Shown: positions 49,268 through 58,771 of the stretch, piece after piece
Numbering within the stretch: position 1 is the stretch's first letter
Layout: each line of letters starts with the position of its first letter
DNA from: Planctomonas sp. JC2975
GTDB taxonomy: Bacteria > Actinomycetota > Actinomycetes > Actinomycetales > Microbacteriaceae
DNA length: 64,000 nucleotides
NCBI RefSeq assembly: GCF_012985205.1
Contig: NZ_JABEKS010000001.1
Coordinates: 310,001 to 374,000 of the forward strand
Reading direction: 5' to 3'
Translations under genes and position numbers: made by a program
The notes under the pieces: generated by a model
The model's input: the letters and a program-made list of their open reading frames with translations, nothing else
What the model was told of the DNA's origin: nothing
The model's database searches: none

Positions 49268-50197
49268 TCAGACGGGGCGGCCGGATGCGTCCAGCCCCAC
49301 CGCGGCGAGCATGGCTCCCAGCACGGCCGGCTCGTCCGGTAGCTCGCGTTCCGGATCTCCCGTGACGAAGATGCGCACCTGCAGCAGCGCCTGATGCACC
49401 AGCATGGCGAGGCCGGAGAGCACGTTGTGCGACGCGGTGCGCCCCATCGCGCCTCCCCTGGCGTCCCAGACCTTGACGACCTCGGTCGGCCATGGGTCGT
49501 AGGCCACGTCGAGCAGCAGGATGCCGTCCGCCGCGGCTCTCGCCGTACCCTTGCCCCTCACAATGCGGTTCGCCCCGCCGTCTGCGCCCGCCGACCCGGG
49601 CAGAGTGCTGATCACGAGGTCGGGACGCTCGGAGACCTCATCCTGGAACGAGCGGATCTCCACCCGCAGCCCCACCGCGTGGCCGAGCCCGATCAGTTGC
49701 TCGGCGCGAGCAGGCTCGCGGACCTGCACCGTCACGACATCCGCTCCGAGCTCCGCGGCCGCCACGACGGCCGACGCCGCTGTGGCTCCGCCGCCCCAGA
49801 CGAGCACGGATCTGGCGTTGGAGGTGCCGGCAGCGGTGAGGGCGCGCACGATGCCGATCACGTCGGTGTTGAAGCCCCGGAGTTCACGACGACCGGACGC
49901 ATCCGTGTCGAACAGGATCGTGTTCGCGGCGCCCGTCAGCCGGGCGATCTCGTCCATCGACGACACCAGCGGCAGCACGGACTGCTTGAGCGGCATGGTC
50001 AGGGACAGCCCGCGCCAGTCATCCGGTCGGCTCTGCACGTAGTCGCCGAGCGTCGCCGGGGTGACCTCGGCGCGGTCGTAACTCCACGGCAGGCCGAGCT
50101 CTCGGTAGGCCGCCGCATGCAGCGCCGGCGACTGAGAGTGCGCGATCGGCGAGCCCAGCACGGCGAGCCCGCGCGGACCGTCACTGGCAGTAAGCAT
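49268..50197 (-). CDS. aroE: Shikimate dehydrogenase
   Basis: A 309-residue NADP enzyme with LGSPIAHSQSPALHAAAYRELG, catalytic Lys in LTMPLKQ, NTDVIGIVRA and the nucleotide loop WGGGATAASA. It reduces 3-dehydroshikimate. The gene begins inside mltG, overlapping its last 17 bp. aroE, aroC, aroK, aroB and aroQ cover five of the seven shikimate steps. Confidence 0.94.
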   Translation of the reverse strand: MLTASDGPRGLAVLGSPIAHSQSPALHAAAYRELGLPWSYDRAEVTPATLGDYVQSRPDDWRGLSLTMPLKQSVLPLVSSMDEIARLTGAANTILFDTDASGRRELRGFNTDVIGIVRALTAAGTSNARSVLVWGGGATAASAVVAAAELGADVVTVQVREPARAEQLIGLGHAVGLRVEIRSFQDEVSERPDLVISTLPGSAGADGGANRIVRGKGTARAAADGILLLDVAYDPWPTEVVKVWDARGGAMGRTASHNVLSGLAMLVHQALLQVRIFVTGDPERELPDEPAVLGAMLAAVGLDASGRPV

Positions 50198-51788
50198 CGT
50201 TCGCCGCGCTCGCGTTGCACCAGTCCTGCAGCTGCTGCACGGCCTTGTTGTGCTCGTCCTCCGTGTTGGAGAACACCGTGGTGCCGTCCTTCAGGTCGAC
50301 CGTCACGAAGTACAGCCATCCGCCCGGTGTCGGGTTCATCGCCGCCTTGAGCGCGTCGTCGCCCGGGTTAGAGATCGGGCCCACGGGCAGTCCCTCGTGT
50401 GCGTACGTGTTGTACAGGTTGCCCGCGTCCGCGCGCTGCGCATCGGTCGTGAAGACCGTCTTCACGCCAGCCCCGTACGCCACCGTCGCGTCTGACTGCA
50501 ACGCCATGCCCTGGTCGAGGCGGTTCTGGAACACGCGGGCCACCTTGCCCATGTCCTCCGTGCTGCCCGCCTCCTTCTGCACCACCGACGCCAGGACCAC
50601 GGTGTTCCACACCTTGTCCTTCGGAACGCCGTCCGCGTCGAAGGCCTTGAACGCCCGATCGACGAGCGTCTTGATGACGGTCTTCGCGTCCACGCCGGGA
50701 TCGAAGGTGTAGGTGGCCGGGAAGAGGAAGCCGTCCAGGTTCTTCGCCTGCGACGGCACGCCGAAGTCCGCCGGGTTCGCGGCCGCCGCCTGCAGATCCT
50801 GCAGCGGGACACCCGTCGTCTTGGCGAGGGCCGGCAGGATGTCCGCCTCCGTGTCCCCCTCAGGAATGGTGAGCGTGCGTGCCAGCTTGTTCTTCGGATC
50901 CTGCAGCGCGGCCAGCGCGGACTTGGCGCTCATGTGCTTCTTCAGCTGGTACACGCCGGGCTGGAACACCGGATCCGGCTTGGTATGCAGGAGCAGCGTG
51001 TAGAACGCATCGGAGGTCATGACCACTCCGGCCTTCTGCAGCGTCGTCGCGATGTCGCTGCCGTTGTCGCCGTCCTTGATCGTGATCGTCACGGGTGAGG
51101 TGCCCGATCCGGTGTAGTCGTTCGGCTCGTTCAGTGCGAGCAATTTGCGCACTTCGGGCTGGAACGAGTTCCACACGTAGACGCCGCCGGCTCCGATCAG
51201 ACCGAGCACGACGACCAGCACGATCGTGGTGATGAGCCAACGACGCTTCTTCTTCGGCTTGTCAGGCTTGCCGTCGGTCGGATAATCCAGGCTCGACCAG
51301 GTGTTGGGCCGCGTCGGGCGCTGGTCGCCGTTCCCATCTGCGTTCTCGGATGCGTCGCCGAGGTTCCCCCAGAACGCGTTCTCGAGCTCGCTCTCACCCG
51401 AGGAGTCATTGCCGTCGTCGGCGTAGCCGTCCGCGATCCTACGACCGCCCTGAGCGGTCTGCAGTTCCGTCGGTGTGGAGATGACGGGGATGGATGCCGT
51501 GTGCACGGACTCGAACGAGATGGGCGATGTGACCGGGTGTGCTCCGTCCCACTCCGACGTTTCGCCCTCACCCTGGCGTCCGCCGTCCGAGCCGGCCCCT
51601 GCGATCGGGATCGGACCGCTCAGCGGATACGACACCGGGATCTGGCCGCTCGGCGGATCGACGATCTCGCCGCGCTCCCTGGCGAGGCGTGCCTCGCGCT
51701 CGCGGGCCTCTCTCCGGGTCATCGGCGGTCGCTCGGCGTCGAGCGACGGGTCCGGCTGGGGTGCGCCGGGCGGGTTCGGATGGGTCAC
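50181..51788 (-). CDS. mltG: Endolytic peptidoglycan transglycosylase MltG (YceG-like)
   Basis: A 535-residue protein. The first ~190 residues are a charged, Pro/Gly/Ser-rich disordered cytoplasmic region with near-repeats such as SGQIPVSYPLSGPIPI. One membrane helix follows (about 190-212), then the extracellular YceG domain with a LysM-like part (VTITIKDGDNGSDIATTL) and the catalytic Glu in LASVVQKEAGSTEDM. It cleaves nascent glycan strands. GTG start at 51788. The long N-terminal tail is common in actinobacterial MltG. Confidence 0.93.
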   Translation of the reverse strand: MTHPNPPGAPQPDPSLDAERPPMTRREAREREARLARERGEIVDPPSGQIPVSYPLSGPIPIAGAGSDGGRQGEGETSEWDGAHPVTSPISFESVHTASIPVISTPTELQTAQGGRRIADGYADDGNDSSGESELENAFWGNLGDASENADGNGDQRPTRPNTWSSLDYPTDGKPDKPKKKRRWLITTIVLVVVLGLIGAGGVYVWNSFQPEVRKLLALNEPNDYTGSGTSPVTITIKDGDNGSDIATTLQKAGVVMTSDAFYTLLLHTKPDPVFQPGVYQLKKHMSAKSALAALQDPKNKLARTLTIPEGDTEADILPALAKTTGVPLQDLQAAAANPADFGVPSQAKNLDGFLFPATYTFDPGVDAKTVIKTLVDRAFKAFDADGVPKDKVWNTVVLASVVQKEAGSTEDMGKVARVFQNRLDQGMALQSDATVAYGAGVKTVFTTDAQRADAGNLYNTYAHEGLPVGPISNPGDDALKAAMNPTPGGWLYFVTVDLKDGTTVFSNTEDEHNKAVQQLQDWCNASAANDAYCQ

Positions 51789-51840
51789 GTCAGGAGTCCA
51801 ATGTTCACGGGTCGACTCTGTTCACTGGGCGGGAATCGAC

Positions 51841-52293
51841 CTAGGTCGCGAGCGTTCCCGGGGGGTTCCCGCTCGCACGCTCGGCGTCGAGCGCGTGTTG
51901 CAAAATTACCGTGGCCGCCGCCTGATCGACCACGGAACGCGAATTCCTCGTGGTTCGGCCAGACGCGCGGAGCGCGGACTGCGCGGTCACGGTGGAAAGG
52001 CGCTCGTCCACGAGCCTCACCGGGATGCCGATCGCCTCGGCGAGGCGTTCGGCGAATCCGACGGCGTCGTCCGTCGAGAGCGTGTGGACTCCCGAGAGGG
52101 ACAACGGAAGACCGACGATAGCTTCGACGGCTCCGAATTCCGTCACAAGCGCCTGTATGCGGGCGATGTCGCTGCCGTCATCGGCGCGTGCGACGGTCTC
52201 GACCGGGAGGGCGAGCATCCCGTCGGGATCACTCCGGCTCACACCGATCCGCGCCTTCCCCACGTCGACGCCGACGCGAACTCCGGGCCGCAC
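51841..52293 (-). CDS. ruvX: RuvX/YqgF-type Holliday junction resolvase-like protein
   Basis: A 150-residue RNase H-fold protein: GVDVGKARIGVS (first Asp), IVGLPLSLSG, VRLVDERLSTVTAQ (Glu) and the late Asp in SVVDQAAATVIL. It is implicated in rRNA maturation or junction resolution. GTG at 52293 lies 4 nt after the alaS stop. The frame is open upstream only as an alaS shadow. Confidence 0.92.
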   Translation of the reverse strand: MRPGVRVGVDVGKARIGVSRSDPDGMLALPVETVARADDGSDIARIQALVTEFGAVEAIVGLPLSLSGVHTLSTDDAVGFAERLAEAIGIPVRLVDERLSTVTAQSALRASGRTTRNSRSVVDQAAATVILQHALDAERASGNPPGTLAT

Positions 52294-52297
52294 GGCG

Positions 52298-54952
52298 CTA
52301 TCCGATCGCGGTCCGAACGGATGCCAGCGCCGCGTCGATCGCCGAGGCGTCCGATCCGCCGCCCTGGGCGAGGTCGTCCTTGCCGCCTCCGCCGCCACCG
52401 AGAACGGATGCCGCACCCTTCGCCAGCTGACCGGCCTTGGTCCCGGCATCCCTGGCCGCTTTGTTCGTGGCAGCGATGACCACGGGGCGGTCGGAGACGA
52501 CGGCGGCGAGAGCCACGACGGCGGGATCGGAGCCGAGACGCTCGCGCAACGTGGTGACGAGCATCCGCAGATCGTCTGCCGAGCCGAGCGAGCCGACGTT
52601 CTGCGCGACGAGTCGGGTGGACCCGATGCGCTCCGCCTTCTCGAGAAGGGCCGGGATGCGATCGAGCACCGCACGAGCCTCGAACGCCGCGATCTTCTTC
52701 TCCGCCGCTTTCAGGCTGGAAACGAGATCGTTGATGCGCTCGGGAAGCTGCTCGCGGGGTGTCTTCAACGCACCGCTCAGCTGCGACACGATCGTGCGCT
52801 CGACCGCGAGGTCGCGGAACGCCTCGATGCCGACGAGCGACTCGACGCGTCGGTTGGTCGAGCCGACGGAGGATTCGCTGACCAGGTTGATCATGCCGAT
52901 CTCGGAGCTGGAGGTCACGTGCGTGCCTGCGCAGAGCTCGCGCGACCACGGACCGCCGATGTCGACGACACGCACGACCTCGCCGTACTTCTCGCCGAAC
53001 AACGCCATCGCGCCGAGCGACTTCGCCTCGTCGAGGGGCATCTCACGCGTGACGACCTCGAGGTCGTCACGGATCGCGTTGTTCGAGATCTCCTCGATCT
53101 CGCTGCGCGTCTCCGGCGACAGGCCCTGGTTCCAGGAGAAGTCCAGACGCAGGTAGCCGGCCTTGTTGTACGAGCCGGACTGGTGGGCGTTGGGGCCGAG
53201 CACCTGCCGCAGCGCCGCGTGGATGATGTGCGTTCCGGAGTGCGCCTGGCGCGCACCGCGCCGGTAGTCGCCGTCCACCACGCTCGTCGCCGTGTCGTCG
53301 ACGCCGACCTCGCCTTTCGTGACCTGCACGGTGTGGCTGATCAGCCCCTTCACGGGCTTCTGCACGTCGAGCACCTCGAGCTCGTAGCCCGGGCCGACGA
53401 TGACACCCTGGTCGGCATCCTGACCGCCGGACTCGGCGTAGAGCGCCGTCTCCGCGAGGATGATCTCGGCGATCTGCCCCTCGGATGCCCGTGGCACGGC
53501 GACGCCGTCCACGATGATCCCCAGCACGCGCGACTCGGTCTGCAGCTCGGTGTATCCGGTGAACACCGTCTCGCCCTTGCCGCGCAGGTCGCTGTAAACG
53601 GACAGGTCCGCCAGCGCACGCTTCTTCGCCCTGGCGTCCGCCTTGGCCCGTGCCTTCTGCTGCGACATCAGCGAGTCGAATGCTCCTCGGTCGACCGTCA
53701 GTCCGGCCTCCTCGGCCATCTCGAGCGTGAGGTCGATCGGGAATCCGTAGGTGTCGTGCAGAAGGAACGCCGTCTCGCCCGCGAGCTCCGTGCGGCCGGA
53801 CGACTTCGTGTTGGTGACAGCTGTGTCGAGGATGGTCGTGCCGCTGGCCAGCGTGCGAAGGAACGTGTCCTCCTCAGAGAAGGCGAGGTGCGAGATCCGG
53901 TCGTAGTCGGTTGCGACCTCCGGATAGGTCGCCTTCATCGCGTCGCGGGACTCGGCGAACAGCGCCGGGAACGTCGCGGTCTCCACACCGAGCAGGCGCA
54001 TGGCGCGCACCGTGCGGCGCAGCAGGCGGCGCAGGATGTAGCCGCGACCCTCGTTCGACGGCGTCACGCCGTCGGACATCAGCATGAGGGCGCTGCGCAC
54101 GTGGTCTGCGATGACGCGCATGCGCACATCGTCCTCGTGGTTCGCGCCGTACGGCTTGCCGCTGATCTCCGCTGCCTTGTCGAGGACCGGCCGCACCTCG
54201 TCGATCTCGTAGAAGTTCTCGACGCCCTGCTTGATGAACGCCACACGCTCCAGGCCCATGCCGGTGTCGACGTTCTTCTTCGGCAGTTCGCCGATGATCT
54301 CGAAGTCCGTCTTGCCCGTGCCCTCGCCGCGGAGGTACTGCATGAACACGAGGTTCCAGATCTCCACGTAGCGATCGTCGTCGGTCGCCGGACCTCCATC
54401 GATGCCGTACGCGGGACCGCGGTCGAAGAAGATCTCCGAGCACGGTCCAGCAGGCCCGGGGACGCCGGTTGACCAGTAGTTGGTGTCTTTGCCGAGGCCC
54501 TGGATGCGCTCATCAGGAAGGCCGGCGACCTCGCGCCAGTAGCGGCGCGCCTCGTCATCGTCCTCGTAGACCGTGACCCAGAGGTCCTTCGGGTCGAAAC
54601 CGAGCCCGCCCTGGTCTTCCGGCGAGGTCAGGAGGTCCCACGCGAACCGGATCGCGTCCTTCTTGAAGTAGTCGCCGAACGACCAGTTGCCGAGCATCTG
54701 GAAGAAGGTGCCGTGGCGAGGGGTCTTGCCGACCTCTTCGATGTCGAGCGTACGGATGCACTTCTGCGAGTCGGCCACCCGTGGGTACGGCGGCGGGACG
54801 AGCCCCGTCAGGTACGGCACGAACGGCACCATTCCGGCGATGGTGAAGAGGAGCGTCGGATCGTCGCTGACGAGCGACGCGGACGGCACGATCGTGTGGC
54901 CGCGCTCAGCGAAGAAGTCGAGGAATCGGCGGCGGATCTCGGCGGTCTGCAT
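52298..54952 (-). CDS. alaS: Alanyl-tRNA synthetase
   Basis: An 884-residue class II synthetase. It has the catalytic N-terminal domain beginning MQTAEIRRRFLDFFAERGH, the editing domain with SGTHIIHAALR and CAGTHV (zinc and catalytic His and Cys), and a C-terminal oligomerisation part with a Gly-rich GGGGGKDDLAQGGG stretch. It charges tRNA-Ala and edits mischarged Ser and Gly. It heads the ruvX-mltG-aro run. Confidence 0.97.
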   Translation of the reverse strand: MQTAEIRRRFLDFFAERGHTIVPSASLVSDDPTLLFTIAGMVPFVPYLTGLVPPPYPRVADSQKCIRTLDIEEVGKTPRHGTFFQMLGNWSFGDYFKKDAIRFAWDLLTSPEDQGGLGFDPKDLWVTVYEDDDEARRYWREVAGLPDERIQGLGKDTNYWSTGVPGPAGPCSEIFFDRGPAYGIDGGPATDDDRYVEIWNLVFMQYLRGEGTGKTDFEIIGELPKKNVDTGMGLERVAFIKQGVENFYEIDEVRPVLDKAAEISGKPYGANHEDDVRMRVIADHVRSALMLMSDGVTPSNEGRGYILRRLLRRTVRAMRLLGVETATFPALFAESRDAMKATYPEVATDYDRISHLAFSEEDTFLRTLASGTTILDTAVTNTKSSGRTELAGETAFLLHDTYGFPIDLTLEMAEEAGLTVDRGAFDSLMSQQKARAKADARAKKRALADLSVYSDLRGKGETVFTGYTELQTESRVLGIIVDGVAVPRASEGQIAEIILAETALYAESGGQDADQGVIVGPGYELEVLDVQKPVKGLISHTVQVTKGEVGVDDTATSVVDGDYRRGARQAHSGTHIIHAALRQVLGPNAHQSGSYNKAGYLRLDFSWNQGLSPETRSEIEEISNNAIRDDLEVVTREMPLDEAKSLGAMALFGEKYGEVVRVVDIGGPWSRELCAGTHVTSSSEIGMINLVSESSVGSTNRRVESLVGIEAFRDLAVERTIVSQLSGALKTPREQLPERINDLVSSLKAAEKKIAAFEARAVLDRIPALLEKAERIGSTRLVAQNVGSLGSADDLRMLVTTLRERLGSDPAVVALAAVVSDRPVVIAATNKAARDAGTKAGQLAKGAASVLGGGGGGKDDLAQGGGSDASAIDAALASVRTAIG

Positions 54953-55033
54953 GGTTCCGTTCGTTACGTGGTGGGGTGGTGAAGGGGAGTTCCCGGTCGC
55001 GTTCCGGCCGCCTGCGTGCGGCCGGAACCCTGC

Positions 55034-55249
55034 TCAGGAGAGGCCGGCGATGGTGTCTTCCGCGTCGTCGATGGCCGAGCGCAACTCGGCCTCGCGCTTG
55101 CGATATCCCTCGTTCACCGCGGCGCCGAAATCGTGCGCCTTGCGGTCGAGCTCGTCGAAGAACTGCTTGCCCTGCTCGGTCTTGTTCACCTGGTGCGCGA
55201 TCGCGAAGCCGGCTGCGATGCCGACGACGAACCAGAGGAAGCTCTTCAT
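55034..55249 (-). CDS. Small membrane-anchored protein with charged coil
   Basis: A 71-residue protein: one N-terminal helix (MKSFLWFVVGIAAGFAIAH) and a charged amphipathic helix (about 22-70) rich in Glu, Lys and Arg. I do not recognise a named family, although small proteins like this are common before alaS in actinobacteria. AGGAG lies 7 nt before the ATG. The 269-bp stretch upstream to 55518 contains no gene; a TAAACT box at 55468-55473 (minus strand) could be its -10 element, giving a long leader. Confidence 0.75.
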   Translation of the reverse strand: MKSFLWFVVGIAAGFAIAHQVNKTEQGKQFFDELDRKAHDFGAAVNEGYRKREAELRSAIDDAEDTIAGLS

Positions 55250-55518
55250 GGCGGATCTCCTAGGGTCGTTGACCTGTGGTCGGTGGCTGAACGTGGTGCT
55301 GGGATGGTGCTGGGTACGTGAGGCTGTGCCCGACCCCGAACTCGACGCGGAGTCCACGGGTCGACGTGGTGCTGGACCGGTCGGATCGGGTTGGAGGTGA
55401 TCGTTCAGGCGTGCGGCGGAGCGGACACCGGGGATGCCGCACGAGCCGCACGCGCACAACCCGACCCAGTTTAGTGCCGCGGCCGAAGGCACGTGCCGGG
55501 ACGCGGGGAGGCGGCGGC

Positions 55519-55941
55519 TCACTCGGTTGCGTCTGGTCTGTCGCCGGCTCCGGCACGACCGGAAGCGCCTGACCTACCCGGTCGTCCGAAGCGGAAAGCG
55601 GCGCGAACGGCGGCGCTGAAACCCGCCAGCTTGATCAGCGGCCCGCCTACGGTCGCCGCGAACAGGGCCACCAGGGCAGAGACGTTGCCGGTGATGTCCT
55701 GCACATTTCGTGTGATCGCGTCCACCCGCGCGAGCTGCTTGTTGGTCTCGCGCAGCGTCACCGTGGTCTCGTCCAGGATCGGCGTGATCCCGTCGCTGAC
55801 CTCCTTGATGGAGTCGGTCGTCTGGTCGAAGACCTTGCCCAGTTTGACCAGCGGGACCGCCAGAAGGGCGACGAGCACGGCGAAGACGCCTGCGGCGATC
55901 AGACCGGCGATGTCTCCACCAGACAAGGGCGCACCATCCAT
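55519..55941 (-). CDS. DUF948-family membrane protein
   Basis: A 140-residue protein: one helix (LSGGDIAGLIAAGVFAVLVALLAVPLVKLGKVF), a coiled-coil-like helix (TTDSIKEVSDGITPILDETTVTLRETNKQLARVDAI), a Gly/Ala helix and an Arg/Gly-rich tail. This is the DUF948 layout; the function is unknown, often placed near alaS in actinobacteria and firmicutes. ATG at 55941 was chosen because the in-frame GTG at 55977 lies inside a strong hairpin (55963-55992); this choice is uncertain. Confidence 0.75.
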   Translation of the reverse strand: MDGAPLSGGDIAGLIAAGVFAVLVALLAVPLVKLGKVFDQTTDSIKEVSDGITPILDETTVTLRETNKQLARVDAITRNVQDITGNVSALVALFAATVGGPLIKLAGFSAAVRAAFRFGRPGRSGASGRAGAGDRPDATE

Positions 55942-55962
55942 TCCGCTCGGGGAATACGTCGA

Positions 55963-55992
55963 AGGGCGAGCCGTCACAAGACGACTCGCCCT
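55963..55992 (-). terminator. Hairpin upstream of the DUF948 gene
   Basis: AGGGCGAG (55963-55970) pairs with CTCGCCCT (55985-55992), and CGTC pairs with GACG inside, leaving a 4-nt loop and one mismatch. It may end the rpsD transcript before the DUF948 gene. Confidence 0.5.
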
Positions 55993-56151
55993 CCAGCGTA
56001 TCGGTTGGTCCAGCCGTGAAGGCGATGGCCTGAGGCAGAGTCCGAGCGAATCCTGGGCGTGCCCGGGAATCGGACGCTCCGCGGCTGTATTCCTGGCGCC
56101 GCGTAAGCTCTGCTCTTCGGCCGCTTCGCGGCTGAGTTGTTACATCGCGCT

Positions 56152-56231
56152 ATCGCAGCTTCGCTGCTCGAACGCTCATTCGCCTCGGTCGAACGGGCAA
56201 GCCCGCTCGACTCTCGGCTCGATCGCGTCTA
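56152..56231 (-). repeat. Intergenic two-hairpin repeat, single diverged copy
   Basis: This 80-bp stretch aligns along its whole length with the 81-bp repeats at 23580-23741. Hairpin A reads GCAGC-TTC-GCTGC (56155-56167). Hairpin B pairs GTCGA and CGGG with CCCG and TCGAC around CAAG (about 56188-56211). The strings between the hairpins (AACGCTC.ATCGCCTCGG and CTCTCGGCTC..TCGC.TCTA) are nearly the same in both places. The last three bases are the stop codon of rpsD. Confidence 0.8.
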
Positions 56232-56852
56232 GCGCGCGGCGTAATACTCGACGACCAGCTGCACGTCACAGGTCACGGGGACCTCGGCGCGCTTCGGGCG
56301 ACGCACGAGGCGCGCCTGCAGCTTGTCCAGCTCGACCTCGAGGTACGCAGGGGTCTTGGCGAGGACGTCGGCGTGACCACCGGCGGCCGCGACCTGGAAC
56401 GGCTCGGAACCCTCGGAGCGGGCCTTGACGTGGACGAGCTGACCCGGCTTCACGCGGAACGACGGGCGGTCGACGATCTTGCCGTCGACGAGGATGTGGC
56501 GGTGCACGACGAACTGGCGGGCCTGCGCGGTGGTACGGGCGAAGCCGGCGCGCAGCACGAGCGCGTCGAGACGCATCTCGAGCAGCTCGACGAGGTTCTC
56601 ACCGGTCAGACCCTGGGTGCGACGGGCCTCGTTGAACGCGATGCGGAGCTGCTTCTCGCGGATGCCGTACTGGGCGCGCAGACGCTGCTTCTCACGCAGA
56701 CGCACTGCGTAGTCGCTGTCGGCCTTGCGCTTGGTGCGGCCGTGCTCACCGGGAGCGTAGGGGCGCTTCTCGAGGATGCGCGCGGCCTTCGGGGTCAGGG
56801 CGACGCCCAGCGACCGGGAGAGGCGGGTCTTGCTGCGGGAACGTGAAGACAC
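56229..56852 (-). CDS. rpsD: 30S ribosomal protein S4
   Basis: A 207-residue S4. It has the N-terminal basic domain (SRSRSKTRLSRSLGVAL) without zinc cysteines (the C-minus form), YAPGEHGR and the S4 RNA-binding domain MRLDALVLRAGFARTTAQARQFVVHRHILVDG. It binds 16S rRNA early in assembly and is the sole S4 gene expected to stand away from the alpha operon in actinobacteria. The GTG at 56852 has AAAGGA 6 nt upstream. Its stop codon lies at the edge of the intergenic repeat. Confidence 0.96.
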   Translation of the reverse strand: MSSRSRSKTRLSRSLGVALTPKAARILEKRPYAPGEHGRTKRKADSDYAVRLREKQRLRAQYGIREKQLRIAFNEARRTQGLTGENLVELLEMRLDALVLRAGFARTTAQARQFVVHRHILVDGKIVDRPSFRVKPGQLVHVKARSEGSEPFQVAAAGGHADVLAKTPAYLEVELDKLQARLVRRPKRAEVPVTCDVQLVVEYYAAR

Positions 56853-57190
56853 GTTTGTCCTTTCGTAGGTTCTTCTCACTTGTGCTACCCCCTGCCGCAT
56901 CCGATCGATGAACGATCGGTTCGGTGGGCAGCCATTGGCTGATCCGGCGACGCACGTCGGATGACGCGCACGGAACAGTGCTCGTGCACAGCTCCGCCGT
57001 GGTCGCTTTCGCAATGGGAGGGATGGCCGGGGTTGCTCGGCTAAAGAGCACTGCCCTCGAAGATCGAGTCTTGCGAAGAACAGCCCTGACGATCGGATGC
57101 CCGCAGCCGCACGGAATCCAGATCTCGGCCCGTCAATGGTACCAGAGTGCGGCTCGTCTTCCGCCCGCTCCCCCGGCGACCGTGAGACAC
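56853..57190. other. Intergenic region before rpsD (338 bp)
   Basis: No gene is visible here. It separates rarA from rpsD and must hold the rpsD promoter and leader. A 7-bp hairpin CCGATCG-ATGAA-CGATCGG lies at 56901-56919, about 50 nt before the rpsD start. A TTGACG string on the minus strand at 57131-57136 has no fitting -10 box. No S4-binding structure could be recognised. Confidence 0.5.
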
Positions 57191-58558
57191 CTATTTGCCG
57201 CGCGTGATGCGCCGCAGCTTCGCCAGGCGCGCAGCGATCTCCCGCTCGTTTCCGTGCTCCGTCGGCGAGTAGTACAGGGAGTCCTTCAGCACGTCGGGCA
57301 GGTAGTCCTGCCGCACGACCCCGAGATCGTCGTCGTGCGGGTACTTGTACCCCTTGCCGTGTCCAAGTCGCTTGGCACCCGGATAGTGCGCGTCGCGGAG
57401 GTGCTTAGGGACGCGTCCGATCTTCCCGGAGCGCACATCGGCGATCGCCGCGTCGAGCGCCATGTACGCGGCGTTCGACTTCGGCGCCGTGGCCAGGTGC
57501 ACGACGGCCTGCGCGAGCGGGATGCGCCCCTCCGGCATCCCGATGTACTGCACGGCGTCCGCAGCGGCGACGGCGACGCCGAGTGCCGTGGGATCCGCCA
57601 TGCCGATGTCTTCGGAGGCGAGCACGATGATGCGTCGGGCGATGAACCGGGGATCTTCGCCCGCCTCGATCATCCGGGCCAGATAATGCAGCGCCGCGTC
57701 GACATCCGACCCGCGAACGGACTTGATGAACGCGCTGATCACGTCGTAGTGCTCGTCGCCGTTGCGGTCGTATCTCAGCAGCGCGCGATCGACGGCGGAT
57801 GCCACCAGTTCGGCCGTGACGGTCGGCTTGACATCCGCTTCGTCCGTGCCGCGCTCGGCGTCTTCGCTCGTCGCGGCGTTGTCCTGCGCGGAGTTCGCGG
57901 CGGCCTCCAGCGCAGTGAGGGCCCTGCGTGCATCGCCCGACGCGAGGCGGATCAGGGCCGCGCGGGCGTCGGAGTCGACGACGACGGCATCCTTCAGCCC
58001 GCGCTCGTCTTTCACGGCGCGATCGATGAGCACGCCGAGGTCGTCGTCGGAGAGCTGCTCGAGTGTGAGCAGAAGGGACCGGGACAGCAGCGGCGAGATG
58101 ACGGAGAACGACGGATTCTCCGTCGTGGCGGCCACGAGGATGACCCATCCGTTCTCGACCCCTGGAAGCAGGGCATCCTGCTGCGCCTTCGTGAAGCGGT
58201 GGATCTCGTCGAGGAAGAGCACTGTGGACACGCCGTACAGGTCGCGGTTGGTCTGCGCCTCGTCCATGACAGTGCGCACGTCGCGCACGCCGGCCGTCAC
58301 GGCGGAGAGCTCGACGAATCGCCGTCCCGAGGAGTGTGCGATCACCTGTGCAAGCGTGGTCTTCCCGGTGCCGGGCGGACCCCAGAGGATGACGGACACC
58401 GAGCCGCGCTCCCCCGTCTTGTCGCCGGCGAGACTGACCAGCGGGGATCCGGGCGTGAGCAAATGGCGTTGTCCGGCGATCTCGTCGAGCCGACGTGGAC
58501 GCATCCGCACCGCCAGCGGGGTCGCGCCCGCGCGCAGCCCCTGCTGTGTGCTCACCAT
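57191..58558 (-). CDS. rarA: Replication-associated recombination protein A (AAA+ ATPase)
   Basis: A 455-residue RarA/MgsA-type ATPase. It shows Walker [13 protein letters not shown], Walker [21 protein letters not shown], the sensor region [10 protein letters not shown] and the C-terminal tetramerisation part with [13 protein letters not shown] and KGYKYPHD. It acts at stalled replication forks. ATG at 58558 was chosen because TATCCT lies exactly 7 nt upstream, a leaderless promoter; a TTG ten codons earlier has no support. Confidence 0.94.
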   Translation of the reverse strand: MVSTQQGLRAGATPLAVRMRPRRLDEIAGQRHLLTPGSPLVSLAGDKTGERGSVSVILWGPPGTGKTTLAQVIAHSSGRRFVELSAVTAGVRDVRTVMDEAQTNRDLYGVSTVLFLDEIHRFTKAQQDALLPGVENGWVILVAATTENPSFSVISPLLSRSLLLTLEQLSDDDLGVLIDRAVKDERGLKDAVVVDSDARAALIRLASGDARRALTALEAAANSAQDNAATSEDAERGTDEADVKPTVTAELVASAVDRALLRYDRNGDEHYDVISAFIKSVRGSDVDAALHYLARMIEAGEDPRFIARRIIVLASEDIGMADPTALGVAVAAADAVQYIGMPEGRIPLAQAVVHLATAPKSNAAYMALDAAIADVRSGKIGRVPKHLRDAHYPGAKRLGHGKGYKYPHDDDLGVVRQDYLPDVLKDSLYYSPTEHGNEREIAARLAKLRRITRGK

Positions 58559-58565
58559 GACGTCC

Positions 58566-58571
58566 AGGATA
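58566..58571 (-). promoter_or_regulatory. Candidate -10 box (TATCCT) of a leaderless rarA promoter
   Basis: Read on the minus strand, TATCCT is followed by 7 nt and ATG at 58558. It fits TANNNT well and no ribosome site is present. Confidence 0.5.
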
Positions 58572-58634
58572 GGAGGTGGCGCCGACAAGCGGCCGCGGCC
58601 GGCTGCGGCGAGAAGGATGCCTGCACCGGTTCAT

Positions 58635-58663
58635 TTGGAGCACATGGGCTCGGTGCGTAAAGT
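58635..58663 (+). promoter_or_regulatory. Candidate promoter of the cyclophilin gene
   Basis: TTGGAG (58635-58640) and TAAAGT (58658-58663) are separated by exactly 17 nt, a sigma-70 type arrangement. Transcription would start near 58670, about 100 nt before the gene. Confidence 0.6.
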
Positions 58664-58771
58664 TCAGCCTGGGATCGGCCCGGCCTCGGTCCTGGGTCTC
58701 GTGTCGTACGACGAACGCGACCCCGTACACCCCTGACTCGGTGCCGCCGCGCACCCCGGTGGAGGATGCCC

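Noticed and set aside
57108-57136. TTGACG as -35 element of rpsD
   Set aside because: No TANNNT-like box lies 16-19 nt downstream on the minus strand.
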